A DNA stretch of 64,000 bases, taken from the NCBI RefSeq assembly GCF_038502225.1, contig NC_091298.1:45167457-45231456 (forward strand), given 5' to 3'. Source of the stretch: Cherax quadricarinatus. Taxonomy: Eukaryota; Arthropoda; Malacostraca; Decapoda; Parastacidae. The position numbers and the translations under genes were made by a program. Position 1 is the stretch's first letter; each line of letters opens with the position of its first letter. The notes under the pieces are model-generated. The model was not told the DNA's origin. It did not search any database and saw nothing but the letters and a program-made list of their open reading frames with translations. Shown here one piece after another: positions 39,225 through 47,842 of this stretch.

Positions 39225-40630
39225 GGGGCAAGGGGTTGGTCTCTTCAGTGGTGTGTCCTCTTGGAGTGATTGGAAGCCTGATGAGGAAGGTAGATTGGTT
39301 GGCAAGGTGGTTGATGTGGGTAAAGTTTATTTGCAGGGAGCCGTCGGGGGCACCGGGGTATTAGACCTTATGATTTTGTAAAATCACAGAGTCAACAGTT
39401 GTATGTGACCTTCTGTTTTCCTTTTTTGTTATCAGAACCATTTTGCATAGGGGGTTTATATTTATATGTATATGTGAGGATATGTTTTATACTTTTGAAT
39501 ATGTTGATCGAGTTATCCTTGTCATACGTATCTTTTTATATCATATTGAAGGTGTACATTATGAACTATGTACGAAAATATATAAGTATTTTTCTGGGGT
39601 TTATATATACCCTTCATTTTGTATGAAAGGTCATATTAATAAATTGAGTTTAATCGGTAACATTAACTTTGTGTGTGTGTGTAGGTGTGTTTGTGAGAAC
39701 CAATGTCTTAGGTATAGTTCTCTTATTGAATGTAATATATTTTTATTTTATTTGGTGACTAGTCATTTAGCGTTATATTTCTATGTATAATCCAGTTTGT
39801 TCTGTCCGAACGCGTGCACACACACGTATGTGTGTATATGCATGTGTATATGTATACATATATATATGATTGTAGGACTTATTCATACATGTTTTATAAT
39901 ATCTCCGACTGATTGTTTGGAAGTCGGTATGTTTCTTCTCTTTTTTTCATAAACTGGGTGGGTTATTTTCAGTAGAATTTTGTTATATTTAAGTGTTAAA
40001 ATGTATTTTGTGTATACCAGACATTGTCTGCCACTTCTGTTATGGATGTTACATATTTAGTTTAGGTCCAGTTTATTTAGTGATAAGTCTTTTTGCGTAT
40101 TCCTTTCTAGTATAATCTAGTCTGTTCGGGAAGAAAGCATGGTTACATACATATAGGTGTATATGTGCATGTGTATGTACATACATATAGACATGATTAT
40201 AGGATTTATTCCTACATGTTTTATAGACTCCGACGTTCTGTTTTGTAGTCGGTATGTTTTACTGCGGGAGAATTTCGCTATATCAATATGTTAAAATGTT
40301 TTTTGTTTGTTTTTGTGTGTACTGACATTGTCTGCCACGGTTTTTTGATTTGCTATAAATAACAAAGTGGAAAATAAATGCATATTGTAGGCTTGGTGCG
40401 TCTTTGTTAATAATAATAACAATGCATATTGTAATGTAGTTTTGTGTAATCTTGCTTAACATAGGTGCATGGTATATAATGCATAGAGGATGAGGGACAG
40501 TTTGTGTCAGCACAAAGTTAAATGTCTGTATGCTTTTGACAATGAAATTGATAATTCTGTGTAAGAACTGATACTGTGTTCTTTTATCTATATAATGTAT
40601 TGTATCGTTTTAAATAAAATATAAAAAAAA
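39225..40630 (+). other. Long 3' UTR of the Tx1-like LINE, with an internal tandem duplication
   Basis: 1.4 kb, AT-rich, non-coding. Two diverged ~320-bp copies lie in tandem (about 39786-40040 and 40110-40345). They share GTGTATATGCATGTGTATATG-like stretches, ATACATGTTTTATA, CTCCGAC plus GTCGGTATGTTT, and GACATTGTCTGCCAC. It ends TTTAAATAAAATATAAAAAA, giving a polyadenylation signal and A-tail. Confidence 0.8.
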
Positions 40631-40643
40631 AACTGTGCCAAAG

Positions 40644-41205
40644 TGCATTTGTTACACACAAAATGAATTCTGGTACTGTTGCTATAATTGTACATACATC
40701 CATCATGCACCCATCCCTTACACATTTTACATAAGTTGCCTTTTCTGTTTTTCATGCGTACTTTAGTACAGTGTATGCACCTGTTTGGTAGTGTTTGAGA
40801 TAATAATGGCTGTATTGTCTCACATTGACCTATGTATGCATTACATATGGAGTTAAGGTTATCATTCCTAGCTACTAGACCGTCATTATCACCGTCATTT
40901 ATCTGTCTGTTTTGCCTCTGCACAATAGTTTGAGGTCCTGGATTAATTTGGATATCACCACTTAAGAGCGCTACAATAAGAGCTGTGTGCCACTGTTTTT
41001 GTTTGGGTATGCGGTGTTGCCATACCTTGCGGCGATAGTGACATCTACTTTTCTGGTAGGATGGCAACTGTTGGGCTTTTACTGTCCAGGGCGCGGTTAC
41101 TCCATTCACCTTTTCCAGCCCCCATGACTGATTTCTTTCTTCATGGAATTGAAGAAGAAAGATAAATATAATTATGGCAGCCTGTACCCCCCTAACGCCT
41201 GCCAT
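40644..41205 (-). pseudogene. LINE-C N-terminal module: hydrophobic leader, 2A-like motif, PHD-like finger
   Basis: Minus strand, ATG at 41205 (MAGVRGVQ). Residues ~7-18 are strongly hydrophobic (AAIIIFIFLLQF), like a signal peptide. About 83 residues in is LLSGDIQINPGP; DIQINPGP is encoded at 40956-40933. This fits the 2A-type ribosome-skipping consensus D(V/I)ExNPGP except for Q in place of E. Next is a PHD-like Cys/His cluster (CIHCTKVRMKNRKGNLCKMC, GWVHDGC, FVCNKC). The module is cut by the Tx1-like LINE at 40643 and resumes at 34522. It would be the N-terminal part of the LINE-C polyprotein or ORF1. No internal stop is seen. Confidence 0.8.
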
Positions 41206-41391
41206 TTTCACTCTTCGCTCTTTTACTCATATACAATAATATTTATTTCTCTTTTCCAGTCCCTAGTACACTTAGTATCTGCTTTAGCCATCACCACTGA
41301 ATTACTAGTAAAATTTCCTCTTCAAAACCCTCTTCACTACTCACTTTTCCCTTAACTTCACAACCCCTTACAGTTAACCCCTTATTACACA
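41206..41391 (-). other. Probable LINE-C 5' leader
   Basis: Purine-rich on the minus strand, directly upstream of the LINE-C start codon and cut at 41391 by the solo LTR-I. No other feature. Confidence 0.45.
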
Positions 41392-42588
41392 TGTGGAAAT
41401 TATTTAATTTCCGAAGCTATAGTGCCTAATAAGTGTTTAATGTGTTGATCTGGGTCAAAATGTATTTGTATTTTGAATGGAACCAACTGGGTTCCCGCTG
41501 CGCCTGCGCAGATGTGCACGGGGGGTACAGGTCGAGCTGGGGCACGAGGTGGCGGGAGTGTTTTGAATGTAGTGAGGAAGCTGTGAAACATGGGATCAGG
41601 AAATTGGCATTCACGGCGGCCTAAGGATTAATATAGGCCTCCCTTCCTAATAGGAAGTGTCGTAATTGTTCCTGGTGAAGAGTGAGGGAACGAGATTTAC
41701 GTGACCACCGTGATAAAGTGGTAAAATAAGTGGATAATAGTAGGACCGTGGGTGACGGGTGCGCCGCCATGGAATGTGTCCAGGGGAAATTACCCGTGAG
41801 TTAATCCTCACTCATCGGTCTCAGATCTTAATGGAGTGACCTCTAATGTGTATAATAATTATGAGACGTTAAATCGTCTTGTGAATGGTAATGTAATCAG
41901 CGATAATAACATTAAGTTAAGAGAATGCGGGAAGTGAAATAAATCGCCCTGCTCCGAGTGAACGCGTGGTTCTCGTCCCGAGGATAGCGAAGTTTTATGG
42001 AATCACGACTTCTAAACCGGGACAAACCAACGGATACCTCGTCCTGCTGGAATAAGAACCGTGTCGGTGTAGCAGGGCATCGAAAAGAGATGGTGAATGG
42101 AGGAAATAAGGAGCATCAATCACCCATAGTTAAGTAACCTTTCTAGTTATAGCAGACTGATACTGGCCAGTTTAGGTATGTTGTAATTGGATAGGTTATG
42201 GGTGATCCAGCCACATCAAGTGACCACCAGAGAATATCTGGTAAGTGGTGGGATTATGTACAAGTGTTTTTTCCTTGATGGGTATATCCATGTGTAACCT
42301 ACCCTCCCCCCCCTTCATTCAGATAATTAATATAATCTATACAGTCCACAGTTAATTAGTAGCGCCATACTTGAGGGTGCTACCCAATTTATGCTGGTCT
42401 CGGATAGATATGGATAAGATTGTGAGGGTCGAGGGGCCACCTGCAGTGACCAGGGGTGGTTAAGTTTTCTCACATGTCTACATGGGTGACTACGGTAAAC
42501 AATATCATTGTTGTCTACCAAGGAGATTACTCGTATGCGTGTAATGTTGAGGTATGTACTAGTAATCACTCCTATAAAATTTTCCATA
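41392..42588 (+). repeat. Solo LTR-I (1,197 bp)
   Basis: Full LTR-I from TGTGGAAATTATTTAAT to AAATTTTCCATA, colinear with 10800-12002, with no adjacent internal BEL sequence. Flanks ACACA (41387-41391) and ACTCA (42589-42593) form a 4/5 match that could be a decayed 5-bp target duplication. It carries the TGCGCCTGCGCA site at 41499-41510. A solo LTR forms by recombination between the two LTRs of an inserted element. Confidence 0.83.
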
Positions 42589-42920
42589 ACTCACTCCCCT
42601 TCCCACCTCACTTCACAGTCTGGCTTCACCAATTAACTTCTAACTCCTTTCCATTCTGGTAGACCAGAAAGGTTCAATCAATGGTTTTATCCTTCCAAAT
42701 CCCCCTCATTTCCATTTATCGGGGGTTGTGTGGTGTTGTTGACTCCTGACCTGTTCTGCTGACTCAGCCAATTTTAGAACACTGAGAGGAGTAACGCCAC
42801 CTACAACCTGACTTTCCTTGAGTTTATAGATATATTTGGCGTTTTCTGCTATGATTCTCTCACTGTACACTGGTCAGCTGAATATAGGTCAGCTACTAAA
42901 ACATTAACCTTGACTGTTTA
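42589..42920. other. Spacer right of the solo LTR
   Basis: C/T-rich start (ACTCACTCCCCTTCCC), possibly the continuation of the LINE-C leader interrupted by the LTR, then ordinary sequence. No gene seen. Confidence 0.4.
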
Positions 42921-42923
42921 ACT

Positions 42924-43068
42924 AGTAAGTAATTAAGTAAGTAAGTAAGTTTATTCAGGTATACACAAATACAGTTACATAGAATTATCATACATAGCAG
43001 CATATGTGTAGAGAACCTAGGATAACCCAAAAAAGTCAGACAGAGTGACTTATTTCCATTGGGGTCCC
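42924..43068 (-). mobile_element. LINE-C 3' tail copy (severely 5' truncated)
   Basis: Minus-strand copy of the LINE-C terminal 3' UTR, from GGACCCCAATGGAAATAA (43068) through GTATACCTGAATAAA to a (TTAC)n tail ending near 42924. It has no coding sequence. Very short insertions like this are expected from abortive target-primed reverse transcription. Confidence 0.88.
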
Positions 43069-43670
43069 TTCTTTCCCACGACTGGCACTGAGGGATAACC
43101 GTCCTATAACCTTGGAGTTTTGTACTGTTGATTTGACGATGTCTCCTGTGTTTCCTTCTCGTTAGCACTGGTACAGGTGATATGATGGTGGTACAGATAT
43201 GATGCTTCTGTCAACAGATGAACGTCAGTAAAGATGAGAATTTCACTTCGCTAGTTGTACGTCTAGCAGTAGCTACTGTTTGGATGCCGGTCAGCCATGT
43301 TTAAATGCTCAATTCTTTCCCTCCTTTGGCACTGAAGAAAAAAGTCCTACAGACCTGTCATTTCCTTGGAGATTTAGTTGATCAGGTTTTCTGCCATGTT
43401 GTCTTCCCATTGAACACTGGTGCAGTTGATATGGAGGTCAGTTATTTCATTGTAGTGGAAAACGTCTCGTCTGGTTCACGTCTGGCAGCAGGTCTGGTAC
43501 TTGAATGCCGGTCCCTCTTTTGTCATATTTAGTCCATTTCATTGTCGTCACCATCAGTTTTTATGTCACTATAGGTTACTTGCATGTTGTTGCAGCAGTA
43601 CTTGCAAATTTGGCCATCACTGGAGTTCGGATAGGCTCAGGGGATGGCAAGATATAGGAGCAGCCTTGTT
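43069..43670. other. Spacer without recognised feature
   Basis: Mixed sequence with several short frames (43305-43532, 43501-43710) that show no domain. No element recognised. Confidence 0.5.
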
Positions 43671-43845
43671 GCTTGTGGCTAGGCCTGGGGACAGTTGGTC
43701 CCAAAGATGAGGAGGTACTTGTGCCTCCTCCCATGGGAGACTTAGGTCTCAAACACTCCCTAAAGAGGGAGCCAAGGCCGGGCCACCACTTGGAAAAGGC
43801 CCGGGACGGGAGAATACCGGCTAATCTTTAATAATAATAATAAAT
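43671..43845 (+). mobile_element. SINE-B copy, 5' truncated
   Basis: Begins at GCTTGTGGCTAGGCCTGG and runs to GGAGAATACCGGCTAATC with an (AAT)n tail. The head and first body segment are missing. Confidence 0.87.
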
Positions 43846-44240
43846 TTGAATAAATCCTAGCTACTTGAGCTTAGCAATTACATGTAAGAAAATTATAATA
43901 TAAACTTTAAATATACATTTATATAATGTTAGCTACACTTGAGCTTAGCAATTACACATGTAAGAAAATTATAATATAAATTTTAAAAGCATTAATATGA
44001 ATCCTAGCCAGACTTGGCTTATCCTTGCCAGACTTTGCTTAGCAAACTTAATATACACATTAATATAAATCCTAGCCACTTTGGCTTAGCAAATTTAATA
44101 TTATACACACTAATATAAATCCTAGCTACTTGAGCTTAGCAATTACAATTAAGAAAATTAGAATATAAATTTTAAATACACATTAATATAATCTTAGCCA
44201 GACTTGGCTTAGCAAATTTAATATTGTAATAATTATAATC
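43846..44240. repeat. AT-rich degenerate tandem repeat
   Basis: Repeating motifs AATCCTAGC, CTTGAGCTTAGCAATTAC, AAGAAAATTATAATATAA and GACTTGGCTTAGCAAA recur with irregular 60-100 bp spacing, five to six diverged copies. Non-coding. Confidence 0.75.
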
Positions 44241-44380
44241 CACTACACATTAAGTAAATTTGTGACGTTAACATCCACCTCCTTCTGTACTTTCACATAT
44301 AATTATTAAGTAATTAATTCATTAATTAATGACTTCACTAATTACATCCAGTTCGATCAAGTACTAACGGTCAACTAAAT

Positions 44381-45104
44381 TGTGGAAAATTACACTTGCC
44401 TGGATGAAACTCATAAGGTACCTACCAGTAAATGGTAACAAAGATAATTATTTATCAAAGTTACATATACAATTAGGAATTTTGGGACACATAGGTCCCA
44501 AAAATGTTCCCCTTCAATACCTACAACTGTCATATCCACAAGTTGCTCTAGACCTATATTAATTACAAATGAAATATACATCACCAGGAATTCTGGTAAA
44601 ATTATTATAAATTTGTGGACTGTATGTTAAAATTAATAAATGATTACATATACACATTTATATAACAGAAGGAGAATTTATAATCATAACACTCACCAAT
44701 TTGTCTGGAGATTACTGTGTCATGTACAGAACCCCCATCTAACTAAATTTATGATGATAATGCTGGCCAGAATCACAAACATAATTTAGATAGCTTATCT
44801 GAGGTTCCTGGAGCTGTCCTGACGTAGGCTTAATGCTCAAATTATGCAAAAATGCACATCCAACAATTTCGGATCCTATTTGAGAGGTTTTAAGCCCAAT
44901 ATAACCCCTAGAGTGACGAAAATTATACACCTTACATTAACGTGTTTGTAACACATTCAAAACACAATGGCGACTCCTCTGCTCGTCAGCGCAGGTGCAG
45001 AGCTTCCCATTTTTTATAATATAATTTTTATTAAATACAATAATTTTTTTTAATTTACATACAAAATACACTATTTTCGGAAAATATACTATATATTTTC
45101 CACA
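44381..45104 (-). repeat. Solo LTR-II (724 bp), BEL/Pao type
   Basis: Bounded by TGTGGAAAATTACACTTG on the plus-strand left and ATATTTTCCACA on the right, giving inverted termini. It is colinear with the LTR-II adjoining the minus-strand BEL element (47646-47842, 49347-49569, 55133-55637), so it is assigned the same minus orientation. No target duplication is visible. Confidence 0.75.
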
Positions 45105-45540
45105 CACACCATACCCATCCTGTGGGTGGTAGTCACACCATACCCATCCAGTGAGTGGTAGTCACACCATACCCATTCTGTGGGTGGTAGTTACACCATA
45201 CCCATTCTGTGGGTAGTAGTTACACCATACCCATTCTGTGGGTGGTAATCACACCATACACATCTTGTGGGTGGTAGTTACACCATACCCATCCTGTGGG
45301 TGGTAGTCACACCATATCCATCCTGTGGGTGGTAGTCACCTCATACCCCTCCTGTGGGTGATAGTCACACCATACCCATCCTGTGGGTGGTAGTCACACC
45401 ATACCCATTCTGTGGGTGGTAGTCACACCATACCCATCCTGTGGGTGGTAGTCACACCATACCCATCCTGTGGATGGTAGTCACACCATACCCATCCTGT
45501 GGGTGGTAGTCACACCAACCCATCCTGTGGGTGGTAGTCA
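45105..45540. repeat. 29-bp minisatellite, ~15 diverged copies
   Basis: Opposite orientation to 17128-17504. Units contain CACACCATACCCATCCTGTG and GGGTGGTAGT. Copies differ from each other more than in the 17.1-kb array, so this array is older. It is cut at 45540 by SINE-A; the retroposon body resumes at 45838. Confidence 0.9.
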
Positions 45541-45837
45541 GATAAGATAAGATAAGATTTCGTTCGGATTTTTAACCCCGGAGGGTTAGCCACCCAGGAT
45601 AACCCAAGAAAGTCAGTGCGTCATCGAGGACTGTCTAACTTATTTCCATTGGGGTCCTTAATCTTGTCCCCCAGGATGCGACCCACACCAGTCGACTAAC
45701 ACCCAGGTACCTATTTGCTGCTAGGTGAACAGGACAATAGGTGTAAGGAAACGTGTCGGAATTTCCACCCGCCGGGAATCGAACCCGGGCCCTCCGTGTG
45801 TGAAGCGGGAGTTTTAGCCACCAGACCACCGGGCCAC
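45541..45837 (-). mobile_element. SINE-A, minus strand
   Basis: Reverse-complement copy of 23344-23640, with the (AGATA)n tail at 45541-45560 and the tRNA-like head at 45760-45837. The B box is intact at 45775-45785 (complement GGAATCGAACC). It is inserted within the minisatellite retroposon. Confidence 0.88.
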
Positions 45838-46477
45838 ACAAAAGAATACAGAGGTATATAATGGGTCCAGGGACTGGGCCCCAAAGTTTTGATAGTTGTA
45901 AGACAAAGTGTGTTTGAATTTCGGGTGTACAGCCATTTGGACAATGTACAAATGTAATATAACTTGTGAGTTCATTACTTTTGTACCTTGTTCAAATGGC
46001 TGTACACTCGAAATTCAAACACACTTTGTTTTACATTGTCTGTGAAAATAATTTCAATCTAATCATTAATAATGGAGAACTTTCAAGCAATAGGTTAAAA
46101 TATTACTTTCCAGAAATTGGAGAAAGAGCGAATACAACTCATTACGTCAAAAAATCACAAATACGTATTGCATTACTTGGGACTTTTTCTTATTGGTTCC
46201 CCTATATATTACGACGTTTTCTCTAGTAAAGAACAGAGGTAACAGAGAAAACCATTCTCTTATAGCCAGGAACTTAAGTAAATTATTCATCGTGTTCCAC
46301 CAGCACCCACAGGTATAATATGCAATTAATATTATTTTGGCCTACTCTATTAGGCCTTTATCTTATTTATCTTATGTCTGTTATCATTATTGAATAATTG
46401 GTATAATCAGATAAAGATTATTAGTCATAATAGCGACAGTATAAAAGGCATTGTGACGTTATTTTGTTTAATATCTT
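45838..46477 (+). mobile_element. Minisatellite-retroposon body joined to element E, copy 2
   Basis: 45838-45925 carries retroposon sequence (GGTCCAGGGACTGGGCCCC, AAAGTTTTGATAG). It passes directly into element E (45926-46477), the second copy of 23948-24499. The join is a long palindrome (arms 45898-45958 and 45974-46034). Element E ends GTTTAATATCTT and is followed by CATTATGCATCCCATACCC, leading into another 29-bp array. Confidence 0.7.
45996..46226 (+). CDS. Conserved small ORF of element E, copy 2 (hypothetical, 76 aa)
   Basis: MAVHSKFK to YILRRFL, parallel to 24019-24246. It shares FYIVCENNFNLIINN, LKYYFPEIGERANTTHYVKK and FSYWFPY-type residues. Length differs by one residue through a small compensated indel. 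The family is unrecognised and no function is assigned. Confidence 0.4.
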   Translation: MAVHSKFKHTLFYIVCENNFNLIINNGELSSNRLKYYFPEIGERANTTHYVKKSQIRIALLGTFSYWFPYILRRFL

Positions 46478-46487
46478 CATTATGCAT

Positions 46488-46605
46488 CCCATACCCATCC
46501 TGTGGGCGGTAGTCACCCCATACCCATCCTGTGGGCGGTAGTCACCCCATACCCATCCTGTGGGCGGTAGTCATCCCATACCCATCCTGTGGGTGGATGC
46601 CACCC
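46488..46605. repeat. 29-bp minisatellite, ~4 copies
   Basis: Four units containing CCCATACCCATCCTGTGGGC, in the same orientation as 45105-45540. The last is truncated at GATGCCACCCCAT, where a LINE-C fragment begins. Confidence 0.9.
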
Positions 46606-47037
46606 CATAGACTGCAAATCACCCAGAACAAAATCGTAAGATTCATCCTGGGGCTGGGACCAAGAGAACATGTAGGCCACGATGAATTACAGCAGTTGGA
46701 TATGCTGAATGTTGAAGACAGAGTAAAACAACTGAAGCTAAATCATGTTTATAAAATTGCTCACAAACAGTGTCCAGAATATCTTGCTGTCAATTTTGTC
46801 AAGGTTGGGAACCGCAGCAATCATAGTACTAGGGGGAGAGAGCACAACTTTGTAGTACCCACAGTCAGTGGCCAGGCTTCAAACACCTTTTATTGTACAG
46901 CAATAAAGGAATGGAACAGACTACCCACAAATGTCAAGGCCAGTCATAGCTTGAACCAGTTCAAGAAGACTGCCAAAAAGTGTCTGATGAATGAAGCAAC
47001 AGAAAGGGAGGGGAATGATTTTCTATTTTTTAGCTAA
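46606..47037 (+). pseudogene. LINE-C RT C-terminal domain, truncated
   Basis: About 143 codons of the LINE-C C-terminal domain, with HVYKIAHKQCPEYLAVNFVK, SNHSTRGREHNFVVP and CTAIKEWNRLP. The frame runs upstream into the satellite (46531), which is accidental. It lacks all catalytic residues. Confidence 0.85.
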
Positions 47038-47395
47038 AATACGTGTAAATTTTACCTTATCCCTAGTAATGACCCTCGTATTGTAGATAGTCGTAATGAC
47101 CCTCGGGTAGTAGATAGTCTTAATGACCCTCGTATTGTAGATAGTCTTAATGACCCTCGTGTAGTAGATAGTCTTTTTAGTATGATAATAAGATGTTATC
47201 TTCATTATAGAATAATAAGAAAATATTATAACCTTTATATTATAATAATAAGGTAAAAGGACCCCAATGGAAATAAGTCACTGTGTCTGACTTTTTTGGG
47301 TTATCCCAGGTTCTCTACACATATGCTGCTATGTATGATAATTCTATGTAACTGTATTTGTGTATACCTGAATAAATTTACTTACTTACTTACTT
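46606..47395 (+). mobile_element. LINE-C copy, 5' truncated, plus strand
   Basis: Starts at AGACTGCAAATCACCCAG in the RT C-terminal domain. The coding part to 47037 is open (LQITQNKIVRFILGLG to FLFFS) and nearly identical to the host LINE-C C-terminus. The 3' UTR holds four tandem 27-bp units (TAATGACCCTCGTATTG plus TAGATAGTC) at about 47065-47170; the host copy has one. It ends with the CCCCAATGGAAATAAGTCAC core and a (TTAC)n tail. Confidence 0.9.
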
Positions 47396-47645
47396 ACATC
47401 CTGTGGGCAGTAGTCACCCCATACCCATACTGAGGGCAGTAGTCACCCCATACCCATCATGTGGGTGGTAATCACCACATACCCATCCTCTGAGGGGTAG
47501 TTAAAAGTTTACAGAGGTACATAATGGGTCCAGGGTCTGGACTCCATAGGTATGATAGCTTAACTAGTTACAAAGGTAATGAACTCCAGGTAGATCTGGT
47601 CACAATCATGACAAGTTACAAAGGTAATGAACTCCATGTAGATCT
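47396..47645 (-). mobile_element. Minisatellite-retroposon fragment
   Basis: About four 29-bp units (47396-47510), then body sequence (GGTCCAGGGTCTGGACTCC, GTTACAAAGGTAATGAACTC) ending at the LTR-II edge at 47646. Orientation as in 9167-9395. Confidence 0.7.
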
Positions 47646-47842
47646 TGTGGAAAATTGCATATATCTGAATGTAACTCATTATATACATAACAGTAAATGA
47701 TAACAAAGATAATTATTATTTATGAGTTAAATAGACAAATAGGAATTTGGGACACCTAGGTCGCAAAAATGTCCCCCTTCGATACCTACAACTGTCTTAT
47801 CCAAAAGTTGCTCTAGACCTATTAATTACAAATGAAAGATGC
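47646..47842 (-). repeat. LTR-II, distal segment
   Basis: Begins TGTGGAAAATTGCATATATC and parallels 44381-44570. It is interrupted after the 5-bp GATGC (47838-47842) by a solo LTR-I. LTR-II resumes at 49347 with the second GATGC. Confidence 0.8.

Larger units (their letters stand above)
34523..40630 (+). mobile_element. Full-length L1/Tx1-like LINE, intact-looking
   Basis: A 6.1-kb plus-strand non-LTR retrotransposon with 5' leader, ORF1, ORF2, a 1.4-kb 3' UTR, AATAAA at about 40613 and a short A-tail. It is flanked by a 13-bp target-site duplication, AACTGTGCCAAAG, at 34510-34522 and 40631-40643. Both ORFs are uninterrupted. Together these features indicate a recent, possibly complete insertion. 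Relics of related elements are at 12126-13484 and 23672-23940. Confidence 0.9.
24691..42920 (-). mobile_element. LINE-C host element, minus strand, shredded by nested insertions
   Basis: Minus-strand CR1-like LINE whose pieces are, in 5' to 3' order: 41205-40644 (N-terminal module with 2A-like motif and PHD-like finger), 34522-34448 (short continuation), about 29885-26813 (endonuclease, RT, C-terminus, start of 3' UTR), 25110-25005 and 24709-24691 (3' UTR and TAAG-type tail). Interrupting elements: Tx1-like LINE, LINE-B, LINE-D, SINE-B. A solo LTR-I at 41392-42588 probably splits its 5' leader, so the true 5' end may lie between 42589 and 42920; that limit is uncertain. Continuity is shown by reading frames and UTR sequence resuming across each insertion. 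Confidence 0.82.
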
